A stretch of DNA of 64,000 nt from Actinokineospora bangkokensis (GCF_001940455.1 NZ_MKQR01000032.1:62001-126000); one strand, 5' to 3'; positions 44,198 through 52,538 are shown, counted from the stretch's first letter. A program made the numbers and translations. The notes: generated by a model from the letters alone, not told the origin.

Positions 44198-45196
44198 GTG
44201 GTCCGACCGAGGATCGAACCGGTGGTGTGGCGGGCGCCGAGGCGCGGGCCTGCGCCGACCCCGTCCGCGATGCCCCCCGTGGCGTTGCACCCGCTGCCGG
44301 GGGCGGGCGCGGAGGACGTGCTCGTCGACCCCGCGGACGGCAGCGCGCTCACCGGACTGGACGACGGTCGGGTCGTGCGGGTGACCGAGGACGGCAAGCA
44401 GATCACCGAGATCGCCGACACCGGTGGTCGCCCGCTGGGGCTGGAGTGGCACCCCGACGGCGGCCTGGTGGTGTGCGACGCCTCGCGCGGGCTGCTCCGG
44501 GTGGGCCTGGACGGGTCGGTGGCCGAACTGGTGGCGCGCGGGCGCTCGGGGCTGCGGCTGTGCAACAACGCGGCCGTGGCCGCCGACGGCACCGTCTACT
44601 TCTCCGACTCCACCAGCCGCTTCGACCTGCCGGACTACCGCGCCGACGTCATCGAGCACTCCGCCACCGGCAGGCTCCTGCGCCGCACCCTCGACGGCGC
44701 CGTCGACGTCCTGGTCACCGGCCTGGCCTTCGCCAACGGCGTCGCGCTGGCCCCCGACGAGTCGGCGGTGTTCGTCTCGGACATGGCCGCCTACAACATC
44801 CGCCGCGTCTCCCTGCCCGACGGCGCGGTGTCGGTCTTCGCCGACGACCTGCCCGGCTTCGCCGACAACCTGTCCCTGGGCAGCGACGGCCTGGTGTGGA
44901 TGGCCTTCCCCAGCCCCCGCGACCCCGTGCTCGACACGCTGCTGGCCACACCCCCGGCGATCCGCAAGGCGCTGTGGCGGCTGCCGGAGAAGCTGCAACC
45001 CAACCCCGACCAGATCACCTGGGTGCGCGCCATCGACCCCACCACCGCCGCCGTCGTGCACGACCTGCGCGCCCCGCTCGGCACGTACCCGATGGTCACC
45101 GGCGTCCGCGAGCACGGCGGCAGGGTGTGGCTGGGCGGCCTCACCGCCCGCGCCCTGGGCAGCTTCTCCCTGCCGGGCCCGGGGGCGCGTGGTTAG
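44198..45196 (+). CDS. SMP-30/strictosidine synthase-like beta-propeller
   Basis: A 332-residue six-bladed propeller. YFSDSTSRFDL and GLAFANGVALAPDES are strictosidine-synthase/SMP-30 signatures. Bacterial members are lactonases or esterases (gluconolactonase, paraoxonase-like). GTG start after AGGAGG, 9 bases past the phosphatase. In an operon for 4-hydroxy acids a gamma-lactonase would be a natural fit (inference). Confidence 0.85.
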   Translation: MVRPRIEPVVWRAPRRGPAPTPSAMPPVALHPLPGAGAEDVLVDPADGSALTGLDDGRVVRVTEDGKQITEIADTGGRPLGLEWHPDGGLVVCDASRGLLRVGLDGSVAELVARGRSGLRLCNNAAVAADGTVYFSDSTSRFDLPDYRADVIEHSATGRLLRRTLDGAVDVLVTGLAFANGVALAPDESAVFVSDMAAYNIRRVSLPDGAVSVFADDLPGFADNLSLGSDGLVWMAFPSPRDPVLDTLLATPPAIRKALWRLPEKLQPNPDQITWVRAIDPTTAAVVHDLRAPLGTYPMVTGVREHGGRVWLGGLTARALGSFSLPGPGARG

Positions 45197-45204
45197 CTCG
45201 GCTC

Positions 45205-45663
45205 ATGCCGAGAACCGCCACCGCCCGCAAGCCCGACCAGGTCGAGCTCACCGCGTTCCTGCGCGAGCGCACCAAGCTCGTCCTGGTCACCCAGCGCCGC
45301 AGCGGCGCCCCCCAGCTGTCCCCGGTGACCTACGGCGTCGACCCCGAGGGCCGGGTCGTCATCTCCTCCTACCCCGAGCGCGCCAAGTCCGCCAACGCCC
45401 GCCGCACACCCACCGTCTCCGCCTGCGTCCTCTCCGACGACTGGGACGGCCCCTACGTCCAGGTCGACGGCACCGCCGAGGTCCTCGACCTCCCCGAGGC
45501 CCTCGACCCCCTCGTCGACTACTTCCGCTCCATCTCCGGCGAACACCCCGATTGGGACGAGTACCGCGAAGCCATGGTCCGCCAGGGCAAGTGCCTCATC
45601 CGCATCACCATCACCGGCTGGGGCCCCATCGCCACCGGCGGCTTCCCGCCCCGCCTGTCCTGA
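45205..45663 (+). CDS. PPOX-class flavin/F420-dependent protein
   Basis: A 152-residue split beta-barrel oxidoreductase. LVTQRRSGAPQLSPVTYGVD and the GRVVISSYPERAKSANARR segment are the FMN/F420 site of the Rv1155-like FDOR-B group. The ATG lies 8 bases after the SMP-30 stop, so it probably shares the operon. It may use F420 or FMN; a biliverdin-reductase-like role is known for relatives. Confidence 0.86.
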   Translation: MPRTATARKPDQVELTAFLRERTKLVLVTQRRSGAPQLSPVTYGVDPEGRVVISSYPERAKSANARRTPTVSACVLSDDWDGPYVQVDGTAEVLDLPEALDPLVDYFRSISGEHPDWDEYREAMVRQGKCLIRITITGWGPIATGGFPPRLS

Positions 45664-46128
45664 CCACCGCCCGCCGGACCCGGCCCCCGCCACCGCGGCT
45701 CTCCGCCGCGATGGTTCCTGCCTGCTACCAGACCTTGCCGCGCATTGCTGGTCCTTGTCGTTCCGGTCTTCAGCCGTGGCTGCCTAGCTCGACCCCACTG
45801 CCTGCGGCCACCCGCCGTGGCCTGCGCCGGCCCTGGGCAGCAGCGGGCCGCTTGGACGGGCTCCGGGGGGACGTCACTTCGCCGCAATGGGCGACCACCG
45901 TCGTCGTCAGGGGCTTGACCTGCGGCAACGGGTGCCGATGTGCTCTGTGGAACAGGGGGTAACGAACGCCTGGTGGGGGTCGATTCGCCGGGTGTGGACG
46001 TGACGGTGGCGCAGGTGGCGGCCGGTTCGGGGCCCGTCGAGCGGCCCGGGAGCGGCGGCGGGGCCGTTATCATCGGGCGGACGTGCGGTTCCGGGGTGTC
46101 GGACTGGGGCGGAGCGAGGAGGGCGGCG
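45664..46128. other. Gene-free region before the STAS gene
   Basis: 465 bases. A TTGACC (45914-45919) lies in it and may be a promoter element. Open frames here lack ribosome sites. I see no structured element. Confidence 0.5.
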
Positions 46129-46503
46129 GTGCGGCCTGGGCAGCCTCCGCTTGAGGTCACCACGCGGCGGACGCGGTCGGCCGTGGTGGTCGGGGTGGTC
46201 GGGCGCGTCGACCTGGTCTCCGAGGGCCCGCTGCGCGAGCAGGTGATCGACGCCTGCGAGGAGGACACCGTCAAGCGGTTCGTCGTGGTCGACCTGTCCG
46301 AGGTCACCTTCCTCAGCGTCGGGGTCGCCCCGCTGTTCCTGCGCGCGCACTACCACTGCCTGCACCGCGGCAAGCTGCTGCGGATCGTCGCGCCCCTCGG
46401 GCCCGCCCTGCACACCTTGCAGGTCACCGGCATCCGCGACGCCGTCGCGGTCTACCGCGACCTGCCGTCCGCCCTGCAGAACGAGATCTCCTCCCCCTGG
46501 TGA
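46129..46503 (+). CDS. Anti-sigma factor antagonist (STAS)
   Basis: A 124-residue STAS protein. The GTG at 46129 follows GAGGAGG by 6 bases. VVDLSEVTFLSVGVAPLF is the conserved segment; Ser63 is the expected phosphorylation site for a switch kinase. No partner anti-sigma kinase is nearby. Confidence 0.85.
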   Translation: MRPGQPPLEVTTRRTRSAVVVGVVGRVDLVSEGPLREQVIDACEEDTVKRFVVVDLSEVTFLSVGVAPLFLRAHYHCLHRGKLLRIVAPLGPALHTLQVTGIRDAVAVYRDLPSALQNEISSPW

Positions 46504-46782
46504 CCCGCGCGCTCGAACCGGTGACACCGAGCCCGGATCCACCGATGGGATGGCCCGACCCCCGCCACCGCCCCCGGTCGTGGAGCGGGTGGTGGTCTGC
46601 GTGACCTCGTACCCGGCGGACACTGAGGAGTGACCGCCGGTCGGGGTCCCGCACCGGTGACGCCGTCGCTCCGTGCTATCCACTCTGGACGGTCACCTGT
46701 GGTGATCCAATGGTCACGGGTGGTCCGCGCTGGTAGCCGTTGTCCTAGCAGGCACCAGGCCCGGACCGGGGAGGAAGCGCGG

Positions 46783-47073
46783 ATGAGCAGTCACGACGTG
46801 CGGATCGTCGGCCCGGGTGGGGCGGTTGGACCTGCGAACCTGGTGGCGCGTTCGTCCGCGACAGCTCGGTTGCGGCCTGCCCGGAACGCGGGGGGTGAGC
46901 CGGTGCCGACGCGCGCGCCGCTGCCAGTGGACTTGCCCACCCCGACTGGCCCGGCAGCACCGAGGGGTCTGCCAGGCCCGACTGACTTGCCGGTGCCGGT
47001 GGGGCCGCCGATCCCGGCCGCCCTGTCGGCGCCGGTGAGCCGGTCGAGGGTTCTCCTGGTCAGCCCGTGTTGA
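46783..47073 (+). CDS. Doubtful small Pro-rich protein
   Basis: A 96-residue open frame with a GAGGAAG ribosome site 8 bases before its ATG. The product is low in complexity, rich in Pro, Ala, Val (runs such as LPVPVGPPIPAAL). No domain. It may be a real secreted or disordered protein, or merely a chance open frame. Confidence 0.3.
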   Translation: MSSHDVRIVGPGGAVGPANLVARSSATARLRPARNAGGEPVPTRAPLPVDLPTPTGPAAPRGLPGPTDLPVPVGPPIPAALSAPVSRSRVLLVSPC

Positions 47074-47160
47074 CGACGTAGGCTCGCCGCTGCCCGCCGG
47101 GCAGCGCAACCGGGTCACCTGTCGCGCGACACCGCCGCCACTGCGCGACCGGCGACCCCC

Positions 47161-47196
47161 AGGACCCCGGCGCCCCCGACCCGGCGCCGGGGTCCT
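47161..47196. terminator. Strong hairpin upstream of the KamB-like gene
   Basis: Perfect 14-bp stem AGGACCCCGGCGCC (47161-47174) / complement (47183-47196), loop of 8. It insulates or attenuates transcription before the methyltransferase. Confidence 0.75.
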
Positions 47197-47215
47197 GCGC
47201 GCCCGGGGTGCCGGA

Positions 47216-47221
47216 TAGGCT
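47216..47221 (+). promoter_or_regulatory. -10 element TAGGCT giving a probably leaderless transcript
   Basis: TAGGCT ends 6 bases before the ATG of the KamB-like gene, the spacing typical of leaderless actinobacterial mRNAs; no ribosome site is present. The same hexamer lies at 49871 upstream of the second methyltransferase. Confidence 0.5.
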
Positions 47222-47227
47222 CGGCCC

Positions 47228-47878
47228 ATGCGCCGCGTCACCGGGAAGAACGTGGTCGACCTGCCCGCGGCCGAGTTCGCCGCGCTGCGCGCGACCCACG
47301 CCCACGCCCTGCTCGACGTCGGCACCGGGGACGGCAAGCACCCCGCGCACGTCGCCAGGACCCGCCCCGACACCCTCGTCGTCGGCCTGGACGCGGCCAA
47401 GGACAACATGCGCAAGGCCGCCACCCGCGCCGCCGCCAAACCGGCCAAGGGCGGCCAACCCAACCTGCTCTACGTCTGGGCCCCCGCCGAGCACCTGCCC
47501 GAAGGCCTCACCGGCTTCACCGAGCTGCACGTCCTCATGCCCTGGGGCAGCCTCCTGCGCGGCGTCCTCGGCTCCGACCCCGCCATGCTCCGCGGCCTCG
47601 CCGCCGCCTGCACCCCCGGCGCCCGCTTCCTCATCACCCTCAACCTGCACGCCTGGCAACCCCCCGTCCCCGAGGTCGGCGAACACCCCGAACCCACCCC
47701 CGACACCGCCCAGGACGCCCTCGGCCCCGCCCTCGCCGCCGCGGGCTGGCACCTCGACACCGCCACCTACCTCGACGCCGACGAGATCGCCGCCCTGTCC
47801 ACCTCCTGGACCCGCCGCCTCAACTCCTCCCGCGACCACCTCGAAGTCCTGGCCCTCACCGGCACCATCACCCCCTGA
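47228..47878 (+). CDS. kamB: 16S rRNA m1A1408 methyltransferase, KamB-like
   Basis: A 216-residue SAM-dependent methyltransferase almost the same length as KamB of Streptoalloteichus. LLDVGTGDGKHP (28-39) is the SAM loop; Asp55 in VVGLDAAKDN binds ribose; MPWGSLLRGVLGS contains Trp106, and TSWTRRLNSSRD contains Trp194, the two tryptophans that hold the flipped A1408. Many whole segments match KamB as I remember it (AAAKPAKGG, EVGEHPEPTPD). Methylation of A1408 blocks apramycin, kanamycin and related drugs. No biosynthetic gene adjoins it. Confidence 0.93.
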   Translation: MRRVTGKNVVDLPAAEFAALRATHAHALLDVGTGDGKHPAHVARTRPDTLVVGLDAAKDNMRKAATRAAAKPAKGGQPNLLYVWAPAEHLPEGLTGFTELHVLMPWGSLLRGVLGSDPAMLRGLAAACTPGARFLITLNLHAWQPPVPEVGEHPEPTPDTAQDALGPALAAAGWHLDTATYLDADEIAALSTSWTRRLNSSRDHLEVLALTGTITP

Positions 47879-47894
47879 CCCGCCTCGCTCGGCG

Positions 47895-49007
47895 TCAGCG
47901 TTGGTTGAGGCGGAGGACCAGGTCGTAGGCCTGTTTGCGGGACCAGCCGGGCAGGGAGGACAGGGCCTTGACCAGGGTCGTCGGGGAGACGGACTGGGAC
48001 AGCAGGGCCGTGATGAAGGCCTCGGGGGCTGAGGGGTCCGCCGCGGTTTCCTCCGACTGGACCGGGTCCAGCGCGCAGAAGACGTCGCCGCGCGGGGTGA
48101 GGGTGCGCAGTTCGGTGATGGGGCCCCAGGTCGGGCGTTCGTCGGTGCCGATCGCCGCTGTGCGGGTTCCCGCTGTCTTCGCGGCTTCGTCCAGGGCGCG
48201 GGCGAGGCTGGTGCCGGGGGTCCGGAACACCACGCGGGCCGCGGGGTGCGCCGCGGCCAGCTTCGCCGCGTCGCGGCGGGACTGGGGGCCGGTGATGAGG
48301 GGTGGGGCCCAGTGGGGGGAGATCGACGCCACGGCCAGTTCCGGGGGGAGGCCGAGGACTTCGACCTCCGGGCGGTCGTCCTGGCTCAGGGCCGCCGCCG
48401 CGAAGGGGTGCGGGCCCTCGCCGCTGGACACGGCCAGGACGCGGGCACCGGTGCTCAGGGCTCCCAGGGCGTCGTGCGCGGCGGTCAGTCCGGAGAGGAC
48501 GGAGCGGGCGGTGTCGTCCTCGGCCACGACGGCGTCCGCCGCGGCGACCTCGGCCAGCAGGCGGCGGTCGTCGCCGAGGCGGAAGAGGACCAGGCGGGGG
48601 GTGTCGTCGTGCGCGCGGGTGATGGTGGTGGTGATCTCGGTGTCCGGGTTGGACAGAGCCAGGACGAGGTCGCGGGGGAGGTCGCGGGCGGTGGTGTCCG
48701 CGTCGGTGGCGAGGGTGTTGGGGAGGCGGACGGGGCTGCGGCGGACGACGGCGGTGGTGCCGGGGTGCCAGGCCGAGTTGGCGAGCGCCCGGACCACGGC
48801 CGTGTGGCCCGCGGCGGTGATGGTGATGTCGACCAGGCCCGCGATCGCCGGGGGCACCGGACCCACGACCTCGGTGCCGGTGCCCAGGATGCAGGTGGCG
48901 CGGGCGGTGATGTCGGGGTCGGTGGTGAGCTCCAGCGTGCGGTCGTGGGTCGCCCGGACGCCGGGGTGGCCGCGGCTGCGCAGGCGCAGCAGGTCAGGGC
49001 CGGGCAA
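47895..49007 (-). CDS. DUF371 protein with RsmI-like C-terminal domain
   Basis: A 370-residue protein. Residues about 5-110 match DUF371, mostly archaeal (LLRLRSRGHPGVRATHDRTL, CILGTGTEVVG). The rest parallels RsmI segment by segment: LAVSSGEGPHP for VVSDAGTPL, EVEVLGLPPELAVASI for the PLPGANAP region, VVFRTPGTSLARALDE for LVFFEAPHRVLEAL, and a similar C-terminal helix pair (SRKQAYDLVLRL). The SAM-site residues have decayed, so it may be a non-catalytic homologue. TTG start overlaps the rsmI stop by 14 bases: coupled to rsmI. Confidence 0.65.
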   Translation of the reverse strand: MPGPDLLRLRSRGHPGVRATHDRTLELTTDPDITARATCILGTGTEVVGPVPPAIAGLVDITITAAGHTAVVRALANSAWHPGTTAVVRRSPVRLPNTLATDADTTARDLPRDLVLALSNPDTEITTTITRAHDDTPRLVLFRLGDDRRLLAEVAAADAVVAEDDTARSVLSGLTAAHDALGALSTGARVLAVSSGEGPHPFAAAALSQDDRPEVEVLGLPPELAVASISPHWAPPLITGPQSRRDAAKLAAAHPAARVVFRTPGTSLARALDEAAKTAGTRTAAIGTDERPTWGPITELRTLTPRGDVFCALDPVQSEETAADPSAPEAFITALLSQSVSPTTLVKALSSLPGWSRKQAYDLVLRLNQR

Positions 49008-49851
49008 CGGACTGCACCCGGTCGTAGACCCAGTTGCGGGGCAGGCCGGTGACGTCGCGGATGACGGCGGTGGCCAGCTTGGGGGTGGCGCCGTGCTGGA
49101 TCAGCGCGTCCGCGAGCTTGCCCGCCAGCTCCTCCGCCGCGTCGTCGGAGGAGGCGTCGCGGCCTGCGACGACCAGGGTGAACTGGCCGCGCACCTGCTC
49201 CTCGGAATCCAGCTCCGCGATGATCCCCGACAGCGGGCCGCGCAGGAACCGCTCGTCGGGCTTGGTCAGGTTGCGGCCCGCCGCCGCGTCCCGGTCGCCC
49301 AGCACCGCGAGCATGTCGCGCAGGGCCTCCAGCACCCGGTGCGGGGCCTCGAAGAAGACCAGGGTGGCGGCCACGCCCGCGAGCCCGGCCAGCGCCGACT
49401 GGCGGGCGCCCGCCTTGCGCGGGAGGAACCCGGCGTACTGGAAGCGGTGCACGGGCAGGCCGGAGCCGATCAGCGCGGTGATCGGGGCGTTGGCCCCGGG
49501 CAGCGGGCGGACCCGCACGCCCGCGTCGATGGCCGAGGCCACCAGCCGGTAGCCGGGGTCGTTCACCAGCGGGGTGCCCGCGTCGGACACCACGGCCACG
49601 TCCTCGCCCGCGAGCAGCAGGTCGAGCAGCTGCCTGCCGCGGGACTCCTCGTTGTGCTCGTGGTAGCTGAGCAGCCTGGCCTCGATGCCCAGCGGCTTGA
49701 ACAGGCTCAGCGAGTTGCGGGTGTCCTCGCAGGCCACCGCGGACACCGAGCGCAGCACCTCGACGGCGCGGGCGGTGATGTCGCCGGGGTCGCCGATGGG
49801 CGTGGGCACCAGGTACAGGGTTCCCAGGTCCGGGTCGACGTCGGGGCGCAT
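48994..49851 (-). CDS. rsmI: RsmI, 16S rRNA 2'-O-methyltransferase (C1402)
   Basis: A 285-residue tetrapyrrole-methylase-fold enzyme. GTLYLVPTPIGDPGDIT, VACEDTRNS, VVSDAGTPLVNDPGY and LVFFEAPHRV are family signatures. It 2'-O-methylates C1402 in the decoding site. I use the ATG at 49851; a TTG at 49869 adds six residues. The usual metG/tatD neighbours of actinobacterial rsmI are not visible here. Confidence 0.93.
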   Translation of the reverse strand: MRPDVDPDLGTLYLVPTPIGDPGDITARAVEVLRSVSAVACEDTRNSLSLFKPLGIEARLLSYHEHNEESRGRQLLDLLLAGEDVAVVSDAGTPLVNDPGYRLVASAIDAGVRVRPLPGANAPITALIGSGLPVHRFQYAGFLPRKAGARQSALAGLAGVAATLVFFEAPHRVLEALRDMLAVLGDRDAAAGRNLTKPDERFLRGPLSGIIAELDSEEQVRGQFTLVVAGRDASSDDAAEELAGKLADALIQHGATPKLATAVIRDVTGLPRNWVYDRVQSVARP

Positions 49852-49903
49852 GCCCGCAACGGTACCCAACTAGGCTGGGGGGACCGGAGGAGACGGGGAC
49901 GGG

Positions 49904-50707
49904 ATGGCCGACGAGAAGCTGCAGGCGGTCGAGCGGGCCGTGGCGGGCAGCAAGCGCTACGCCGTGGTGTCGGCCGACACCATCCGCCGCACCGCCGCCC
50001 GGGCGCTGGTGTCCTCGGGCGGTGACGTCACCGACGCGGTCAAGCGCACCAAGCGGGCGCTGCACGAGATCTACGGCGCCTACCTGCCCGGGTCCGCGCC
50101 CAACTACGACGCCGTGCTGCGCAAGCTGACCGCCGCCGTGGCCGAGGGCGACCCGGACGCCGCGCTGGAGTCGGCGATGAAGGTGCACGCGTCCACCCGG
50201 GAGCGGCTGCCGCACCTGGACGAGTTCTACCGCGAGGTGTTCCGCCGCGTGCCCGAGCCCGCGACCGTGCGGGACGTGGCGTGCGGGCTGAACCCGCTGG
50301 CCGTGCGGCGCATGGGGTTGCCGGAGTCCACGGTGTACCTGGCGTCCGACATCGATACCAAGCAGATGGCCTTCCTGGACCGGGCGCTCGGGCTGCTGGG
50401 CGTGGAGCACGAGGCGCGGGTGCTCGACCTGGTGGCCACCCCGGTCACCGGGCGCGCCGACGTCACGTTGCTGCTCAAGACGATCCCGTGCCTGGAGCGC
50501 CAGCAGCAGGGGCTGGGGTGGTCGCTGCTGGAGTCGCTGGACTCGCCGGTGGTGGTGGCCACCTTCCCCACCAAGTCGTTGGGCAACCGCAGCAAGGGGA
50601 TGTTCCAGACGCACTCGGCGGCGATGGCCGAGCACTCGGCGGGCAAGCCGTGGCGGGTCGACAGCTTCGAGATCCCCAACGAGCTGGTCTACGTCATCTC
50701 CCGCTGA
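49904..50707 (+). CDS. kgmB: 16S rRNA m7G1405 methyltransferase, Sgm/KgmB-like
   Basis: A 267-residue member of the FmrO/Sgm/ArmA family that methylates N7 of G1405, giving resistance to kanamycin, gentamicin and tobramycin. Signatures: KRALHEIYGAYLPGSAP (50-66), HASTRERL (95-102), SAM site ACGLNPLA (126-133), LLLKTIPCLE (189-198) and FPTKSLGNRSKGM (221-233), all in the usual order. GGAGGAG ribosome site; promoter hexamer TAGGCT at 49871-49876 with a short leader. It diverges from rsmI. Confidence 0.95.
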   Translation: MADEKLQAVERAVAGSKRYAVVSADTIRRTAARALVSSGGDVTDAVKRTKRALHEIYGAYLPGSAPNYDAVLRKLTAAVAEGDPDAALESAMKVHASTRERLPHLDEFYREVFRRVPEPATVRDVACGLNPLAVRRMGLPESTVYLASDIDTKQMAFLDRALGLLGVEHEARVLDLVATPVTGRADVTLLLKTIPCLERQQQGLGWSLLESLDSPVVVATFPTKSLGNRSKGMFQTHSAAMAEHSAGKPWRVDSFEIPNELVYVISR

Positions 50708-50708
50708 G

Positions 50709-50927
50709 TTGACCGCCGCTCGGGCCGGTGCGATGATCGGTGCCATGTTCTGCTGACACCGCCTCGACCCGTGCCGCTGATGGCCGTCGACCGCGTGTGT
50801 CCTCCCCCGTGTGAACCCCCGCCGCGCGCCGGGTGCTTCCCGCTGGGCCGATCCACCTGACGTCGACGTGCGCCGTGCCGGGTCCCCGCTGTCCTGGCCG
50901 ACCCGTCTCCCCTGGTGGTGCTCACCC
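50709..50927 (+). promoter_or_regulatory. Promoter, minimal leader ORF and 5' leader of the ABC-F gene
   Basis: TTGACC (50709-50714), 17 bases, GATGAT (50732-50737): a good housekeeping-type promoter. About 7 bases past the -10 is ATG TTC TGC TGA (50745-50756), encoding Met-Phe-Cys at or near the transcript start. A 170-nt leader then runs to the ABC-F gene. This layout resembles ribosome-mediated attenuation of other ABC-F resistance genes. Confidence 0.55.
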
Positions 50928-52538
50928 TTGTCATCCACGCCCTTCCTGCACGCCGACGACCTGACCAAGGTCTACGGCGACCGCGTCGTCCTCGACGGCG
51001 CTTCCCTGTCGGCGTCCCCCGGCCAGCGCGTCGGCCTGGTCGGGGAGAACGGCGTCGGCAAGTCCACCCTGCTGCGGCTGCTGGCGGGCGTGGAGGAACC
51101 CGACGGCGGGTCGGTGCGCAGGCCCGCCGACCTCGGCTTCCTCTGGCAGGAGCTGCCGCACCCGCCGGAGACCACCGTGCGGGGCGTCGTGGACCACGCC
51201 CTCGCGGAGCTGCGCGCCGCGGCCGCGCGGTTGGAGCGGGTCGGTGAGCGGGTGGCGGCCGACCCGGACGACCGGGCCGCGATCACCGAGTACGGCGAGG
51301 TCCTGGAGTGGGCGCAGGACCACGACCTCTGGGACGCCGACCGGCGCGCGGAGCTGGTGCTGGCCGGTTTCGGCCTGGACGCGGTGGACCCGGGCAGGCG
51401 GGTCGACGAGCTCTCCGGCGGGCAGCGCTCCCGCCTGGGCCTGGCCGAGCTGCTGATCCGCAGGCCCAGGGCGGTGCTGCTGGACGAGCCGACCAACCAC
51501 CTCGACGACGACGCCGTGGGGTTCCTCGAACGCGGGCTGACCGGGTTGCCCGGGGCGGTGGTGCTCGCCTCGCACGACCGCGTGTTCCTCGACGAGGTGT
51601 GCACGGACATCGTCGACCTGGACCCCTCGCGCGCGGGCGCCACCCGCTACGGCGGCACCTACTCCGACTACCTCGTGGCCAAGCGGGCCGAACGGGCGCG
51701 CTGGGAGCAGCAGTTCGCCGAGGAGCAGGAGGAGTTGAAGGAACTGCGCCACGGCGTGGACTTCACCGCCCGCAACATCAACCACGCCCGCGCGATCACC
51801 GACGGCAACAAGATGAGCTACGGCATGCGCGGCGACCGGGTCCAGCAGCAGACGTCCCGGCGCATCCGGGCCGCGCAGCAGCGGTTGGCCGACCTGGAGG
51901 CCAACCAGGTGCGCAAGCCGCCCGCGCCGCTGCGGTTCGCCGCGCGGGTCACCGGCCAGGGCAGTGGTCAGGCGACGGCGCTGTCGGTGCGGGACGTGCG
52001 GGTCCGGGGGAGGCTGCACGTGGGGCTGCTGGACGTGGGCTCGTCCGCCCGGCTGCTGGTCACCGGGCCCAACGGGGCGGGCAAGTCGACGCTGCTGGCG
52101 GTGCTGGCGGGCGCGCTCGCCCCGGACAGCGGCCACGTGCTGCGCGCCCCCGGCCTGCGGGTGGCGTTGTTGGAGCAGGACGTGGTGTTCGACGACCCGG
52201 CGAGCACGCCGCGCGCCTGCTACGCCGCGGCGGCACCGCTGGGTTCACCGCCGCTCGGGCACCTGGGCCTGCTCGCGCCGCGCGACCTCGACCGGCCGGT
52301 CGGCGCGCTCTCGACCGGGCAGCGCAGGCGGGTCGCGCTGGCCGTCCTGCTGGCGGACCCGCCGGACGTGCTGCTGCTGGACGAGCCGACCAACCACCTG
52401 TCCCTCGCCCTCGCGGGGGAGCTGGAGGAGGCGATCGGCTCGGCGCCGGGGGCGGTGGTGGTGGCCTCGCACGACCGGTGGCTGCGCCGCCGCTGGTCCG
52501 GCGAGCACCGGGAGCTGGCCCGGGGCGAGGTCGTCTGA
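50928..52538 (+). CDS. ABC-F ribosomal protection/resistance protein
   Basis: A 536-residue cytosolic protein with two ABC domains and no membrane part. Walker A GENGVGKST (about 39-47) and GPNGAGKST (about 381-389); signatures LSGGQRSRLGL and LSTGQRRRVAL; both Walker B sites read LLDEPTNHL. The linker between the domains (about 240-340) is the arm that reaches the P-site tRNA. Actinobacterial relatives (OleB, TlrC, LmrC) protect ribosomes from macrolides, lincosamides or streptogramins. The start is uncertain: I use TTG at 50928, where family similarity begins; the frame is open to about 50811. Confidence 0.88.
   Translation: MSSTPFLHADDLTKVYGDRVVLDGASLSASPGQRVGLVGENGVGKSTLLRLLAGVEEPDGGSVRRPADLGFLWQELPHPPETTVRGVVDHALAELRAAAARLERVGERVAADPDDRAAITEYGEVLEWAQDHDLWDADRRAELVLAGFGLDAVDPGRRVDELSGGQRSRLGLAELLIRRPRAVLLDEPTNHLDDDAVGFLERGLTGLPGAVVLASHDRVFLDEVCTDIVDLDPSRAGATRYGGTYSDYLVAKRAERARWEQQFAEEQEELKELRHGVDFTARNINHARAITDGNKMSYGMRGDRVQQQTSRRIRAAQQRLADLEANQVRKPPAPLRFAARVTGQGSGQATALSVRDVRVRGRLHVGLLDVGSSARLLVTGPNGAGKSTLLAVLAGALAPDSGHVLRAPGLRVALLEQDVVFDDPASTPRACYAAAAPLGSPPLGHLGLLAPRDLDRPVGALSTGQRRRVALAVLLADPPDVLLLDEPTNHLSLALAGELEEAIGSAPGAVVVASHDRWLRRRWSGEHRELARGEVV

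Larger units (their letters stand above)
46504..47227. other. Sparse region between the STAS and KamB-like genes
   Basis: 724 bases with one doubtful small gene (46783-47073), near-repeats of GGTCAC...GTGGT around 46692-46730, and a strong hairpin at 47161. Otherwise nothing recognisable. Confidence 0.5.

Noticed and set aside
50781-50927. In-frame upstream extension of the ABC-F protein
   Set aside because: The extra residues are Pro/Arg/Trp-rich and lack homology; ABC-F proteins start close to 50928.
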